From contig NZ_JAHQCX010000002.1 of assembly GCF_019042245.1 (NCBI RefSeq), positions 307,593 through 371,592 of the forward strand: a DNA stretch of 64,000 nt, read 5' to 3'. The translations under genes and the position numbers were made by a program. Below, one piece after another: positions 34,296-43,387 of this stretch. Origin of the DNA: Diplocloster modestus. GTDB lineage: Bacteria; Bacillota; Clostridia; Lachnospirales; Lachnospiraceae. Numbering within the stretch: position 1 is the stretch's first letter; every line of letters begins with the position of its first letter. The notes below the pieces were generated by a model. The model was not told the DNA's origin. It did not search any database and was given only the letters and a program-made list of their open reading frames with translations.

Positions 34296-35001
34296 TTTAC
34301 ATATCCATTCCTGCCTGTCCCCATGCGGCGACGATGACATGACTCCCGCCAACATCGCAGGAATGGCTATGCTCAAAGGGCTGGATGTTATAGCGGTCAC
34401 CGATCACAACAGCTGCCAAAACTGCCCGGCCGTATGTAAGCTTGCCGCGGAATACGGGATACTTGCGCTGCCAGGTATGGAACTGACCACGATGGAAGAA
34501 GTACACGCGGTATGTCTGTTTCCTGCCCTTTCGGACGCACTGTCCTTTGACAGCTATGTCTCCGACCAGCTTCCTCCAGTCCCGAACCGGGAAGATATCT
34601 TCGGGAAACAGCAGATCTACAGTGAGCAGGACGAAATCACCGGTACCTTACCCTATCTTCTGATCAACGCGACCTCTATCTCTTTTGAAGGTCTGTGGGA
34701 ATTGGTTGATGGTTTTCACGGTATTATGTTCCCCGCCCACATAGATAAGCCGGCTTTCAGCCTTATCTCAAACCTTGGTTTTATTCCGGAGGACAGCCGG
34801 TTTCCCTGCGCGGAAGTCAAGGATATGAAAAAGCTCCACGAGCTGCAAAAATCCAATCCTTACCTGAATCAATGCCGGATTCTCAGTAATTCGGATGCCC
34901 ACCAGCTCGAGTTGATCCATGAGCCCTATTACACCCTTTCCGCAGAAGCCAAGACACCGGAAGCAGTCATAGCGGCTCTGAAAATCAAACCAGAGGTATG
35001 A
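34276..35001 (+). CDS. PHP-domain phosphoesterase
   Basis: A 241-residue PHP metal-dependent hydrolase. Motifs: YDLHIHSCLSPCGDDDMTP (HxH plus acidic), VIAVTDHNSCQN, LPGMELTTMEEVHAVCLF, MFPAHIDKP and LSNSDAHQL, which together supply the metal ligands. Substrate unknown; relatives hydrolyse phosphate esters of nucleotides or small metabolites. Last gene of the plus-strand operon and overlapping the DRTGG gene by 20 bases; the same gene order around hydrogenase-like proteins suggests a role in that circuit. Confidence 0.88.
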   Translation: MVNLYYDLHIHSCLSPCGDDDMTPANIAGMAMLKGLDVIAVTDHNSCQNCPAVCKLAAEYGILALPGMELTTMEEVHAVCLFPALSDALSFDSYVSDQLPPVPNREDIFGKQQIYSEQDEITGTLPYLLINATSISFEGLWELVDGFHGIMFPAHIDKPAFSLISNLGFIPEDSRFPCAEVKDMKKLHELQKSNPYLNQCRILSNSDAHQLELIHEPYYTLSAEAKTPEAVIAALKIKPEV

Positions 35002-35179
35002 TCATGAACTGCCAGCATTCGTCAGGCCTGTTTTTTCGGGTATGCCGGTGCCGGCGGCGGCTGTTGTCATAGGAATTTCATAATCCGGGTTTTTGCAAAA
35101 ACATGTCGAAACCATGTTATAATCTACCATAAATTTATGCCAAAACTCTATGTTTTATTGTGCAAAACGGATAAAATAA

Positions 35180-35208
35180 TTGACAGATTTTTCATTCTGT
35201 GATACTCT
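35180..35208 (+). promoter_or_regulatory. Promoter of the cold-shock gene
   Basis: TTGACA, 17-base spacer, TACTCT. The transcript would have a leader of about 55 bases ending in TGGAGGT, as is usual for cold-shock genes. A weaker upstream candidate (TTGCAA, TATAAT) lies near 35093-35123. Confidence 0.7.
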
Positions 35209-35269
35209 TTATTTGTGTTGCAGAGAGCAACGAAACACTAACATTTTTTAATTTTTTGGAGGTATCATC

Positions 35270-35470
35270 ATGAGTAAAGGTACAGTAAAATGGTTTAACA
35301 ACCAAAAAGGTTACGGATTCATTTCAGACTCTGAAGGCAACGATGTATTTGTGCATTACACAGGCCTCAACATGGACGGCTTCAAATCTCTGGAAGAGGG
35401 ACAAGAAGTTGAATATGAAATCGTAAATGGAGATAAAGGTCCCCAGGCTGTTAACGTAACCAGACTCTAA
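35270..35470 (+). CDS. CspA-family cold-shock protein
   Basis: A 66-residue OB-fold nucleic-acid chaperone. RNP1 KGYGFISD and RNP2 VFVHYT motifs are intact, and the sequence [17 protein letters not shown] is standard. It melts RNA secondary structure and is often induced at low temperature or in rapid growth. Monocistronic, between its promoter and a bidirectional terminator. Confidence 0.98.
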   Translation: MSKGTVKWFNNQKGYGFISDSEGNDVFVHYTGLNMDGFKSLEEGQEVEYEIVNGDKGPQAVNVTRL

Positions 35471-35556
35471 TCAAATCGTTTTCCATGTGCCTTATTCTTT
35501 CATAAATAGAATATTGCGACTTTATTAGGAAGAAAGCAAGGTAGAATACGAGATTA

Positions 35557-35593
35557 CAAAAGAGAGCCATCTTAGGATGGTTCTCTTTTGTTT
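35557..35593. terminator. Bidirectional terminator between cold-shock gene and gatB
   Basis: CAAAAGAGAGCCATC (35557-35571) pairs with 35576-35590 across a TTAG loop, with one G-U pair. A-run on one side and T-run on the other suit convergent transcripts from both genes. Confidence 0.85.
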
Positions 35594-35629
35594 GATAGGA
35601 AAATGCTTCTATGGAACAGAAATTCAGTT

Positions 35630-37075
35630 TCATTCCTGGTTCAGCAATTCTTCCAGAATCCGGTTCACGATCCCCGGGTCCCCTTTCCCTTTCAGCTCTC
35701 TCATCGTTTGGCCAACCAGATAGCCCATGGCTTTCTTCTTTCCGCCGCGGAAGTCCTCCACGGATTTGGGATTTTGGCGGATTACGGTATCTATTACCGT
35801 TTTAAGAGCCGCCTCATCCGTGACTGCTCCCAGACCCTTCTCCCGGACATACGCTTCCGGATCCACATCCTGGTCAAAAATCTGCTCAAATACTTCCTTG
35901 GCAACCGTACCGTTGATGGCTCTGTCGTCCACCAGTTTAATGAGCTTTGCCAGATGGCCCGGTGTAAAATGGATCTCCTCCGGATCCATACCCTTTTCCT
36001 TCAGCATACGCATCGTCTCCCCCATCAGCCAGTTCGATACCTTCTTCGGCTGGCGGCACAGTGCGGTGGTCTCCTCGAAAATATCCGCCATATGCTTGGA
36101 TGACGTGATGATATCTATATCATATTCCGGAATGTCATATTCCTTTTTATAGCGGTCTTGTTTCTGAGTCCTGAACTCAGGCTGGGCGTCTTTAATGGCC
36201 CGCAGCCATTCGTCACTGATCTGTACCGGCACCAGATCCGGTTCCGGAAAATAGCGGTAGTCCTGTGCATCTTCCTTTGACCTCATGGCATAAGAGTACT
36301 CCTTGTTATCATCCCAGCGCCTGGTCTCCTGAACCACAGTCTTCCCCTCTTCGATCAGCTCGATCTGCCGCTTCGTCTCCGCCTCGATCGCTCTGGATAT
36401 GGCCTTAAAAGAGTTTAAGTTTTTCATTTCCGTCCGGGTTCCATATTCACTGGCGTTCACCTCCCGGACAGAGAGGTTCACATCCGCACGCATGGAGCCC
36501 TCCTGGAGTTTACAGTCGGAAGCACCCAGATATTGTATCAGGAGCCGCAGCTTTTCCAGGTACGCGATTACTTCCTCCGCACTTCTCATATCCGGCTCAG
36601 AGACGATCTCGATCAACGGTACGCCGCTTCGGTTATAATCTACCAGAGAACAATCCTCCCACTCATCGTGAATGAGCTTTCCGGCATCCTCTTCCATATG
36701 GATCTCGTGAATTCCGATCTTCTTTTTCTGTTTATCCGGCCCGGTTTCGATCTCCACATAGCCATCGCGGCAGATCGGGAGATACAGCTGGGAGATCTGA
36801 TAGTTTTGCGGATTATCCGGATAGAAGTAATTCTTCCGGTCAAACTTACAATACTGATTGATCTGGCAGTTGGTGGCCAGGCCTACTGCGGCAGAATACT
36901 CCACCACCTGTCTGTTGAGTACCGGCAGCGAGCCCGGCATCCCTGTGCACACCGGGCAGGTGTGGGTATTGGGAGCACCGCCGAACTGTGTGCTGCAGGA
37001 ACAGAAGATCTTTGTTTTCGTAGCCAGCTCCACATGGACTTCCAGCCCGATTACGGTTTCATACTGTTTTGCCAT
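35630..37075 (-). CDS. gatB: Asp/Glu-tRNA amidotransferase subunit B
   Basis: A 481-residue GatB with N-terminal YETVIGLEVHVELATKTKIFC, zinc-type cysteines in CSCSTQFGG and NTHTCPVCTGMPGSLP, and the YxxYFPEPDL motif region DYRYFPEPDLVP. The C-terminal YqeY/helical tRNA-binding tail ends in MRELKGKGDPGIVNRILEEL. It phosphorylates misacylated Asp-tRNA(Asn) or Glu-tRNA(Gln) and transfers ammonia. One base separates it from gatA; last gene of the operon. Confidence 0.97.
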   Translation of the reverse strand: MAKQYETVIGLEVHVELATKTKIFCSCSTQFGGAPNTHTCPVCTGMPGSLPVLNRQVVEYSAAVGLATNCQINQYCKFDRKNYFYPDNPQNYQISQLYLPICRDGYVEIETGPDKQKKKIGIHEIHMEEDAGKLIHDEWEDCSLVDYNRSGVPLIEIVSEPDMRSAEEVIAYLEKLRLLIQYLGASDCKLQEGSMRADVNLSVREVNASEYGTRTEMKNLNSFKAISRAIEAETKRQIELIEEGKTVVQETRRWDDNKEYSYAMRSKEDAQDYRYFPEPDLVPVQISDEWLRAIKDAQPEFRTQKQDRYKKEYDIPEYDIDIITSSKHMADIFEETTALCRQPKKVSNWLMGETMRMLKEKGMDPEEIHFTPGHLAKLIKLVDDRAINGTVAKEVFEQIFDQDVDPEAYVREKGLGAVTDEAALKTVIDTVIRQNPKSVEDFRGGKKKAMGYLVGQTMRELKGKGDPGIVNRILEELLNQE

Positions 37076-37076
37076 T

Positions 37077-38543
37077 TTACTTCTCCTCCTTACGCGATGT
37101 TACTGCGGAAGCGCAGGAACATTCCCATGTATAAGCCGCCCGGATCAGGTCTTTCTCCCGGAACAGATTCCCGATCAGCTGGAAGCCAATGGGCAGTCCT
37201 TTCGAATCCATGCCGCAGGGAACACTGATCCCCGGCAGTCCCGCCAGATTCACCGCCACCGTATAAATATCTCCCAGATACATCTTAATCGGGTCACTCA
37301 GTGATTCTCCGATCCGCGGCGCAGTTGTGGGAGCCGCAGGCCCCAGAATCAGATCATATTTTTCAAAAGCCGCGTCGAAGGCCTTTTTAATCAGTGCTTT
37401 GGTGCGCAGCGCTTTCAGATAATACGCGTCGTAATAACCGGAACTCAGCACAAAGGATCCCAGCATAATCCGTCGTTTTACTTCCGCGCCGAATCCCTCC
37501 GAGCGGGTTTTTTTATACATATGATGCAGGCCTTCATACTCCGCTGTCCGGTATCCATATTTTACCCCGTCGAAACGGGCCAGGTTGGAGCTGGCTTCCG
37601 CACAGGCGATCACATAGTAAGCCGGAACTGCGTATTCCACCAGGCTTAAATCAAACTCTTCCACGACCGCTCCCTTGGCCGTCAGCTCTTTAGCGGCCGC
37701 CAGCACCGCCTCTTTTACTTCCGCCTGTAACCCTTCCGTAAAATAATCCCGGGGAATCCCGATCCTCATCCCCTTCACATCCTCATACAATGCCGAGGTA
37801 AAATCACAGTCATCCCGTTTCACAGAGGTACTGTCCTTGGGGTCATGGGATGCGATGGTTTCCAGCACCGCCGCACAGTCCGATACGTTCCGCGCGACCG
37901 GCCCGATCTGATCCAGGGAGGAGCCATAGGCTACCAGGCCATAGCGGGAAACCGTGCCGTAAGTGGGCTTAATCCCCACAACACCGCAAAAAGAGCTGGG
38001 TTGTCTGATGGATCCCCCGGTATCAGACCCCAGAGCATAAAAGCATTCCTTTGCCGCCACGGCCGCGCAGGACCCGCCGGAGGACCCGCCCGGCACATGT
38101 TCCGGATTGTGCGGATTCCTGGTGATCCCATAAAAGGAAGTCTCCGTAGTGCTGCCCATAGCGAATTCGTCCATATTGGTTTTCCCGAGAATCACAGCTC
38201 CGGCCGCTTCCAGATTGCGTACTGCCTCGGCCGAATAGGGCGGGATAAAATTTTCAAGAATCTTGGAAGCGCAGGTTGTTTTAATTCCCCTGGTACACAG
38301 ATTATCCTTGATAGCGGCCGGAACACCGGCCAGCGGTCCGGTCAGTGTCCGATCGTCGATCTGCTTTTGTACCGCAGCGGACCTCTTTTTTGCCCCCTCC
38401 TCATCGATCGTCAGATAGCAGTGATATTGAGGTTCCTTTTTTTGTATCTGTTCCAGGGAAGCCTGCACCGCCTCCGCGACGGATATTTCCCGCTCTTTTA
38501 TTTTTCTGCCCAGTTCCAGGGCGCTTAACTCATAAATTTCCAT
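37077..38543 (-). CDS. gatA: Asp/Glu-tRNA amidotransferase subunit A
   Basis: A 488-residue amidase. The catalytic Ser-cisSer-Lys triad motifs are present: lysine in GVPAAIKDNLC and the glycine/serine-rich PGGSSGGSCAAVAAKECFYALGSDTGGSIRQP. It releases ammonia from glutamine or asparagine and channels it to GatB. GGGGGAG ribosome site upstream. Lies between gatC (12-base gap) and gatB. Confidence 0.97.
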   Translation of the reverse strand: MEIYELSALELGRKIKEREISVAEAVQASLEQIQKKEPQYHCYLTIDEEGAKKRSAAVQKQIDDRTLTGPLAGVPAAIKDNLCTRGIKTTCASKILENFIPPYSAEAVRNLEAAGAVILGKTNMDEFAMGSTTETSFYGITRNPHNPEHVPGGSSGGSCAAVAAKECFYALGSDTGGSIRQPSSFCGVVGIKPTYGTVSRYGLVAYGSSLDQIGPVARNVSDCAAVLETIASHDPKDSTSVKRDDCDFTSALYEDVKGMRIGIPRDYFTEGLQAEVKEAVLAAAKELTAKGAVVEEFDLSLVEYAVPAYYVIACAEASSNLARFDGVKYGYRTAEYEGLHHMYKKTRSEGFGAEVKRRIMLGSFVLSSGYYDAYYLKALRTKALIKKAFDAAFEKYDLILGPAAPTTAPRIGESLSDPIKMYLGDIYTVAVNLAGLPGISVPCGMDSKGLPIGFQLIGNLFREKDLIRAAYTWECSCASAVTSRKEEK

Positions 38544-38555
38544 AGTGTCTCCCCC

Positions 38556-38849
38556 TTAATCTACAGTCTTTGGTACTTTAAAGCTGCCGTCTTTTTGCGC
38601 AGGGGCATTGGCCAGAATATCTTCCCGGTTATCCTTATCAGATGGGATATCCTCCCGGAATACGTTGCGCACCGGAAACACATGGGACATAGGCTCCACG
38701 TCCCCAGTGTCCAGTCCGCCCAGCAGATCGATGTAATCCAGCATTTTTGCCATGTCTTTTTTGGCCTGTTCCCGTTCCCCAGGTGACAATTCCAGTTTTG
38801 CCAGAATTCCCACATAATCGATTGTCTCGTCGGTAATCATATTTGCCAT
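38556..38849 (-). CDS. gatC: Asp/Glu-tRNA amidotransferase subunit C
   Basis: About 97 residues, a small clamp between GatA and GatB. Typical features: VGILAKLELSPGEREQAKKD, LLGGLDTGDVEPMSHVFP and a C-terminal KVPKTVD tail. ATG at 38849 has GGAGG five bases upstream; an ATG four codons earlier is part of that ribosome site. Confidence 0.95.
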   Translation of the reverse strand: MANMITDETIDYVGILAKLELSPGEREQAKKDMAKMLDYIDLLGGLDTGDVEPMSHVFPVRNVFREDIPSDKDNREDILANAPAQKDGSFKVPKTVD

Positions 38850-38931
38850 TTTTTCCTCCATTCTTGCGTTTCCCGCATCTACAGACAGGTGAACATCATC
38901 TTATTGTTCCGCCTTTTCTCTTTGTTTTCGT

Positions 38932-40263
38932 CTATGGCTCCAGCCTGCCCAGATCTCTGGGGAACAGGGTTGTTTCCCGGACGTTGGTCTCCCCCAGCAG
39001 TTTCATGGTGAGCCGTTCCAGCCCAATCCCCAATCCACCGTGCGGAGGCATTCCATATTGGAAAATCATCAGATAATGTTCCATCCCCTCCGCGGTCATT
39101 CCCCGGCTCTTCATCTTATCCAGAAGCATTTGATAATCATGAATCCGCTGTCCGCCTGTGGTTATCTCCATCCCCCGGAACAAAAGGTCGAAGCTCAGGG
39201 TAAATTTGGGATCTGCCGGATCATCCATCGCATAGAACGGACGTTTCTTAGAGGGATAATGGGTTACAAATACAAAATCCGCATCATACTCTTCCTTAAA
39301 ATAGCGGCTGATCAGCACTTCCTCCTCCGGTTCCAGATCATAAGGGTTTCTGATTTTCCTGTCATACTTCTCTGCCACCCTCTGCTTAGCCTCATCAAAG
39401 CGTACGGTGGGAATCTGATCCGTCTTCGGCAGGTTGATTCCCAGTATCTTAAGCTCTTTTGCATATTCCCGCTCCAGCAGGGTCATGGTGTACTGCAGAA
39501 ACCCCGTCTCCATGGCCATCACATCCTCAAACCCATCGATATAGCCCATCTCAAAATCAAGGCTGGTATACTCGTTGAGATGACGGGGCGTGTTGTGCTT
39601 TTCCGCCCGGAATACCGGTCCCGTCTCAAACACCCGGTCGTAGACGCCTACCATAGTCTGCTTATAAAACTGAGGACTCTGGGCCAGCTCCGCCTTCTTG
39701 CCGAAATACTCCAGTTTGAAAATGTTGGAGCCTCCCTCCGCCCCTTTGGCGGTAATCTTAGGGGTATGCACCTCGGTAAATCCTTCTCCATACAGGAAAT
39801 CCCGGAATCCCCGGACAATCCCCTCCTGGATCTTAAACTTTGCCCTTTCCCGGATGTTCCGCAGGGAAACCGGGCGCAGGGACAGCATAGATTCCAGGGA
39901 CACGTTCATTTTCCATTTGCTGATCGGAATTGGCATTGGCAGGAAGGGCTCCGACAAGATACGGATGCCTGTCAGCCGAATCTCGAATCCATTGGGTGCC
40001 CGATTCTCTGCCGACACCGTTCCTTCTGCCTCCACCGCTGCCCCTTCCCTGATCTCCTGCAGGGAAAACGGCGTTACGCCTTCCTCATAAACACATTGTA
40101 CCAGCCCTTCGCTTTTGCGCAAGACAAGAAATGAAATTTCACCCATATCCCGGATCGTATGCACGGTTCCATTGATCCGGATCTGCCTTCCGGTATAGTC
40201 ATTGGCCATCAGATCCCTGATTTCCAGTGTGTTCTTTTGTTTTGTACCTGTCATAAATTCCAT
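38932..40263 (-). CDS. aspS: Archaeal-type aspartyl-tRNA synthetase, probably non-discriminating
   Basis: About 443 residues, much shorter than the roughly 590 of bacterial AspRS, because the GAD insertion is absent. N-terminal OB anticodon domain (RQIRINGTVHTIRDMGEISFLVL), then class II catalytic motifs: FRAEKHNTPRHLNEYTSLDFE (motif 2 region) and GLGIGLERLTMKLL (motif 3). This form commonly charges both tRNA(Asp) and tRNA(Asn), with GatCAB converting Asp-tRNA(Asn). It is the first gene of an operon with gatC, gatA and gatB and is controlled by a T-box leader. The start has AGGAGG eight bases upstream; longer frames run into the leader. Confidence 0.93.
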   Translation of the reverse strand: MEFMTGTKQKNTLEIRDLMANDYTGRQIRINGTVHTIRDMGEISFLVLRKSEGLVQCVYEEGVTPFSLQEIREGAAVEAEGTVSAENRAPNGFEIRLTGIRILSEPFLPMPIPISKWKMNVSLESMLSLRPVSLRNIRERAKFKIQEGIVRGFRDFLYGEGFTEVHTPKITAKGAEGGSNIFKLEYFGKKAELAQSPQFYKQTMVGVYDRVFETGPVFRAEKHNTPRHLNEYTSLDFEMGYIDGFEDVMAMETGFLQYTMTLLEREYAKELKILGINLPKTDQIPTVRFDEAKQRVAEKYDRKIRNPYDLEPEEEVLISRYFKEEYDADFVFVTHYPSKKRPFYAMDDPADPKFTLSFDLLFRGMEITTGGQRIHDYQMLLDKMKSRGMTAEGMEHYLMIFQYGMPPHGGLGIGLERLTMKLLGETNVRETTLFPRDLGRLEP

Positions 40264-40314
40264 CCTATTTTCCTCCTTCTTTTGCAGCATAGTCTGTTCC
40301 GTTCCCCAGCCATC

Positions 40315-40590
40315 AAAAAAGTCCCGGAACATGCTTCCACACATTCCGGGACGGGATTTCATTTCCCGCGGTACCACCCGCATTGAATTCACAAACATTT
40401 TGCATAACGCTTGTGGATTCCTCTCTCACGTGTATAACGTTCACGACCCGTACCGGCCTACTGCTGTTTCAACCGGTCTGCTCCAGAGTGTTCCCTTAGT
40501 CCCGTTCCATATGGATGCGCTCTCAGTCGGTGACGCGTCCTTCCTGTTAAGTCCCATGGACCAGAGTCTCTTTCTTTGCATTTCCTCTAT
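40315..40590 (-). promoter_or_regulatory. T-box leader of aspS-gatCAB
   Basis: On the minus strand the T-box core CGGGTGGTACCGCGGG is at 40380-40365. It is followed by a strong terminator, stem GTCCCGGAA.../...TTCCGGGAC plus TTTTTT at 40352-40315. The stem I region begins near 40590. The likely specifier is AAC (40492-40490), placed as GGAACACTCT before the closing CTCT of stem I, which would read tRNA(Asn). GAC a few bases earlier is a less well placed alternative. Uncharged tRNA should stabilise the antiterminator and turn the operon on. Confidence 0.93.
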
Positions 40591-40604
40591 TAATAATTTT
40601 AGTA

Positions 40605-41819
40605 TTACATATTCTGAATCCTTTCAATCGCAGCCAGAGTGTTTTCATAGCTGCCAAATGCTGTCAGCCGAAAATATCCTTCCCCGCTGGGACCGAACCC
40701 GGATCCCGGGGTCCCAACTACATTGGCATGTTCCAGAAGGTAATCAAAAAATTCCCAGGAACTCATCCCCTCCGGAGTCTTCAGCCAGATATAAGGAGCA
40801 TTCACGCCGCCGGAGACCGAATATCCCGCCTCCTTCAAACCCTGATAAATAACTTTTGCATTTTTCATATAATAAGCGACTTGTTCCTGTACTTGTCTGC
40901 GCCCCTCCGGCGTATAGACAGACGCTCCCGCCTTCTGAATAATATACGGGGCACCGTTATACTTCGTTCCGTGCCGTCTGGCCCACAGTCCATGCAGGGA
41001 AACATTCCCGCACTTCAATTCCTTGGGAATTACAGTAAACCCAAGCCTGGTGCCCGTAAAACCTGCATTCTTAGAAAAACTCCGCAGTTCAATGGCACAG
41101 CCTCTGGCCCCGTCACACTCATAGATCGAATGTGGCACATCATCCTCCGAAATATACGCCTCATAAGCTGCGTCGTAGATAATCACCGCGCCAATCCGGT
41201 TCGCATAATCCACCCATTCCTGGAGCCTCTTTTTCTTAATCACAGCTCCGGTCGGATTATTCGGGAAACATAGATAAATGATATCCGGCGTCTCCCCGGG
41301 CAGTTCCGGTGCGAAATCATTCTCAGCCGTGCACGGCATATAGATCACATCGCTCCAGATCTCCGACTTCGGATCATAAGTTCCGGTTCTTCCAGCCATC
41401 ACATTCGTATCCACATATACCGGATACACCGGATCACAGACCGCTATCTTATTATCCAGACTGAAAATCTCCTGAATATTCCCGGAATCACATTTGGCCC
41501 CGTCCGAGATAAACACCTCATCTGCCGCGACCTCACAGCCCCTGGCCCTGTAATCTCCTTCCACAATCGCATTTCTCAAAAACTCATATCCCAGATCCGG
41601 CGCATATCCGTGAAATGTCTCCTCCTGAGCCATTTCGTCCACGGCCGCATGCAGCGCATCTATAATCGCCGGAGCTAACGGCTGAGTCACATCGCCGATC
41701 CCCAGGCGAATGACCGACTTCTCCGGATGCGCAGCCATAAAAGCATTCACTTTTTTCGCAATGTCCGAAAACAGATAGCTCCCTGGCAGCTTCAGATAAT
41801 TCTCATTAATCCTGAACAT
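40605..41819 (-). CDS. dapL: LL-diaminopimelate aminotransferase
   Basis: A 404-residue class I/II PLP aminotransferase. [22 protein letters not shown] and [15 protein letters not shown] at the N-terminus are DapL hallmarks; the PLP lysine lies in [16 protein letters not shown], and [10 protein letters not shown] is the cofactor-contact segment. It makes LL-diaminopimelate directly from tetrahydrodipicolinate, bypassing the succinylase route. It follows dapF by four bases; GGAGGAAT ribosome site. Confidence 0.96.
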   Translation of the reverse strand: MFRINENYLKLPGSYLFSDIAKKVNAFMAAHPEKSVIRLGIGDVTQPLAPAIIDALHAAVDEMAQEETFHGYAPDLGYEFLRNAIVEGDYRARGCEVAADEVFISDGAKCDSGNIQEIFSLDNKIAVCDPVYPVYVDTNVMAGRTGTYDPKSEIWSDVIYMPCTAENDFAPELPGETPDIIYLCFPNNPTGAVIKKKRLQEWVDYANRIGAVIIYDAAYEAYISEDDVPHSIYECDGARGCAIELRSFSKNAGFTGTRLGFTVIPKELKCGNVSLHGLWARRHGTKYNGAPYIIQKAGASVYTPEGRRQVQEQVAYYMKNAKVIYQGLKEAGYSVSGGVNAPYIWLKTPEGMSSWEFFDYLLEHANVVGTPGSGFGPSGEGYFRLTAFGSYENTLAAIERIQNM

Positions 41820-41823
41820 AATA

Positions 41824-42672
41824 TCATTCCTCCAGTTTCGTCACATCAATCTCTCCATGAAACACTGTGGCCGCAGGTCCGGTCATAAATACCGTATCCC
41901 CCTTCGTGTCCCACTCTATCTCAAGACAGCCCCCAAGCAGTTCCACCGTCACACAATCCTTTGTAAAGCCATTCAGCACCGATGCAACCACTGCCGCGCA
42001 GGCACCTGTTCCGCAGGCAAATGTCTCACCTGAACCCCGTTCCCAGACTCTCATCCGAATCCGGTTTTCATCCAATACCTGAATAAACTCGGTATTCACT
42101 CTATTCGGGAAACAGGGATTCCCTTCAAACTGAGGACCTAACTCCTCCAGATTCAGATCCTCCACATTCTCCACAAACACCACCGCATGTGGATTTCCCA
42201 TCGATACACAGGTCATCCGGTATACGGCATTCCCCGCGTGGATCGGTTCATCAATCACCTGCTCCTTCTGGCTGATCACCGGCACATCCGCTGCCCGTAA
42301 AACCGGAGCTCCCATGTCCACCCGGACGCTTTGAACCTTGCCCTGTTCCACAAACAGCTTCAGTTCCTTTATCCCGGCAAGTGTCTCCACCTGAAGCTTT
42401 GTCTTACCAGTCAGCCCCTGGTCATACACAAACTTACCGACACAGCGGATCCCGTTTCCGCACATTTCCCCTCTGGAGCCATCCGCGTTATACATCTCCA
42501 TGGTAAAATCAGCTTTATCAGACGGCTTAATCAAAATCAGCCCATCCGACCCGACCCCAAAATGCCGGTCGCTGATCCATCTGGCAATCTTCGAAGGGTT
42601 TTTCAGCATCTCCTTCGTACAATCCACATAAACATAATCATTACCCAATCCATGCATCTTAACAAATAACAC
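41824..42672 (-). CDS. dapF: Diaminopimelate epimerase
   Basis: A 282-residue two-lobe epimerase. The catalytic cysteines are in [13 protein letters not shown] and [13 protein letters not shown]. It converts LL- to meso-diaminopimelate for peptidoglycan and lysine. GTG start at 42672 with GGAGG seven bases upstream. First gene of a dapF-dapL operon that leads into the T-box-controlled aspS operon. Confidence 0.97.
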   Translation of the reverse strand: MLFVKMHGLGNDYVYVDCTKEMLKNPSKIARWISDRHFGVGSDGLILIKPSDKADFTMEMYNADGSRGEMCGNGIRCVGKFVYDQGLTGKTKLQVETLAGIKELKLFVEQGKVQSVRVDMGAPVLRAADVPVISQKEQVIDEPIHAGNAVYRMTCVSMGNPHAVVFVENVEDLNLEELGPQFEGNPCFPNRVNTEFIQVLDENRIRMRVWERGSGETFACGTGACAAVVASVLNGFTKDCVTVELLGGCLEIEWDTKGDTVFMTGPAATVFHGEIDVTKLEE

Positions 42673-42711
42673 GGCTGTTCCTCCTATATGCTAGAATAAA
42701 AATATGCCCCC

Positions 42712-42740
42712 AGTATAGCAAAAATTCCCAGCCGTTGCAA
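42712..42740 (-). promoter_or_regulatory. Promoter of dapF-dapL
   Basis: On the minus strand TTGCAA, 17-base spacer, TATACT, about 40 bases before the GTG start. Confidence 0.7.
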
Positions 42741-42755
42741 CGATTTCCTTTTCCT

Positions 42756-43298
42756 CTAATAAATACTCATAACCATCCCGGCCATCTCAACCAGATTCGT
42801 CCCGCTGTCCATACTGCATTTCTGCAGATACCGGTGTGCTTCCTCTTCCGTCATATTATTACGCTCCATCAGCAATGCCTTCGCCTGCCGGATCATTTCT
42901 TTCTCAGACTCCGACCGCTCCTTCATCTTCTGACGGTTCTTCCTTCTTCGCCTGGCGATCGTACTGACCATCATTTCAACAGTACTGATCAGGTCGTACA
43001 CCTTGACCGGCATAGCCACACACACAATATCATTATTCACACACTCGCTCCACAAATGCTGGGAAGCGACAAGAAGCATCTCAAAATGAGGGGGCAGAAA
43101 ATCATGCAGATCCGTGTACATCATATCCGCAGCCCGATAACCGCAGATCACAATCCCGTCGTTTAAAGCCTCCGCATACTGGATCGCCTGTGAACCTGCT
43201 GTGCATACGGCAGCCACGTCAAAGCCATGCCGGACCAACAGGTTGCGGATATTTTTCGCGTCCTCGGGTTTTGGAAATACAACAATGATACTGGTCAA
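42756..43298 (-). CDS. ANTAR-domain antiterminator with degenerate receiver
   Basis: A 180-residue protein. Residues 1-115 have a receiver fold (IIVVFPKPEDAKNIRNLLVRHGF), but the usual phospho-acceptor position reads GIVICGYRAAD, with no aspartate at the strand end. A basic coiled linker (RRRRKNRQKMKERSESEKEMIRQAKALLM) leads to a C-terminal ANTAR domain (NNMTEEEAHRYLQKCSMDSGTNLVEMA). ANTAR proteins bind paired hexaloop hairpins in leader RNA and prevent termination. It follows glnA by 89 bases, as in other clostridia where ANTAR proteins control nitrogen genes. Confidence 0.9.
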   Translation of the reverse strand: MTSIIVVFPKPEDAKNIRNLLVRHGFDVAAVCTAGSQAIQYAEALNDGIVICGYRAADMMYTDLHDFLPPHFEMLLVASQHLWSECVNNDIVCVAMPVKVYDLISTVEMMVSTIARRRRKNRQKMKERSESEKEMIRQAKALLMERNNMTEEEAHRYLQKCSMDSGTNLVEMAGMVMSIY

Positions 43299-43387
43299 TT
43301 TTTCCCACCTCCGCTCCCTAGATTTTGACAGTTTCCCCCCGCCTTTGTCTATCGTTAACCAAAGGTTGTCAATCTCTGAAGAGAAGG

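Noticed and set aside
39040..40134. Plus-strand frame of 364 codons opposite aspS
   Set aside because: Antisense shadow of a conserved synthetase gene, His/Leu-rich, without domain motifs.
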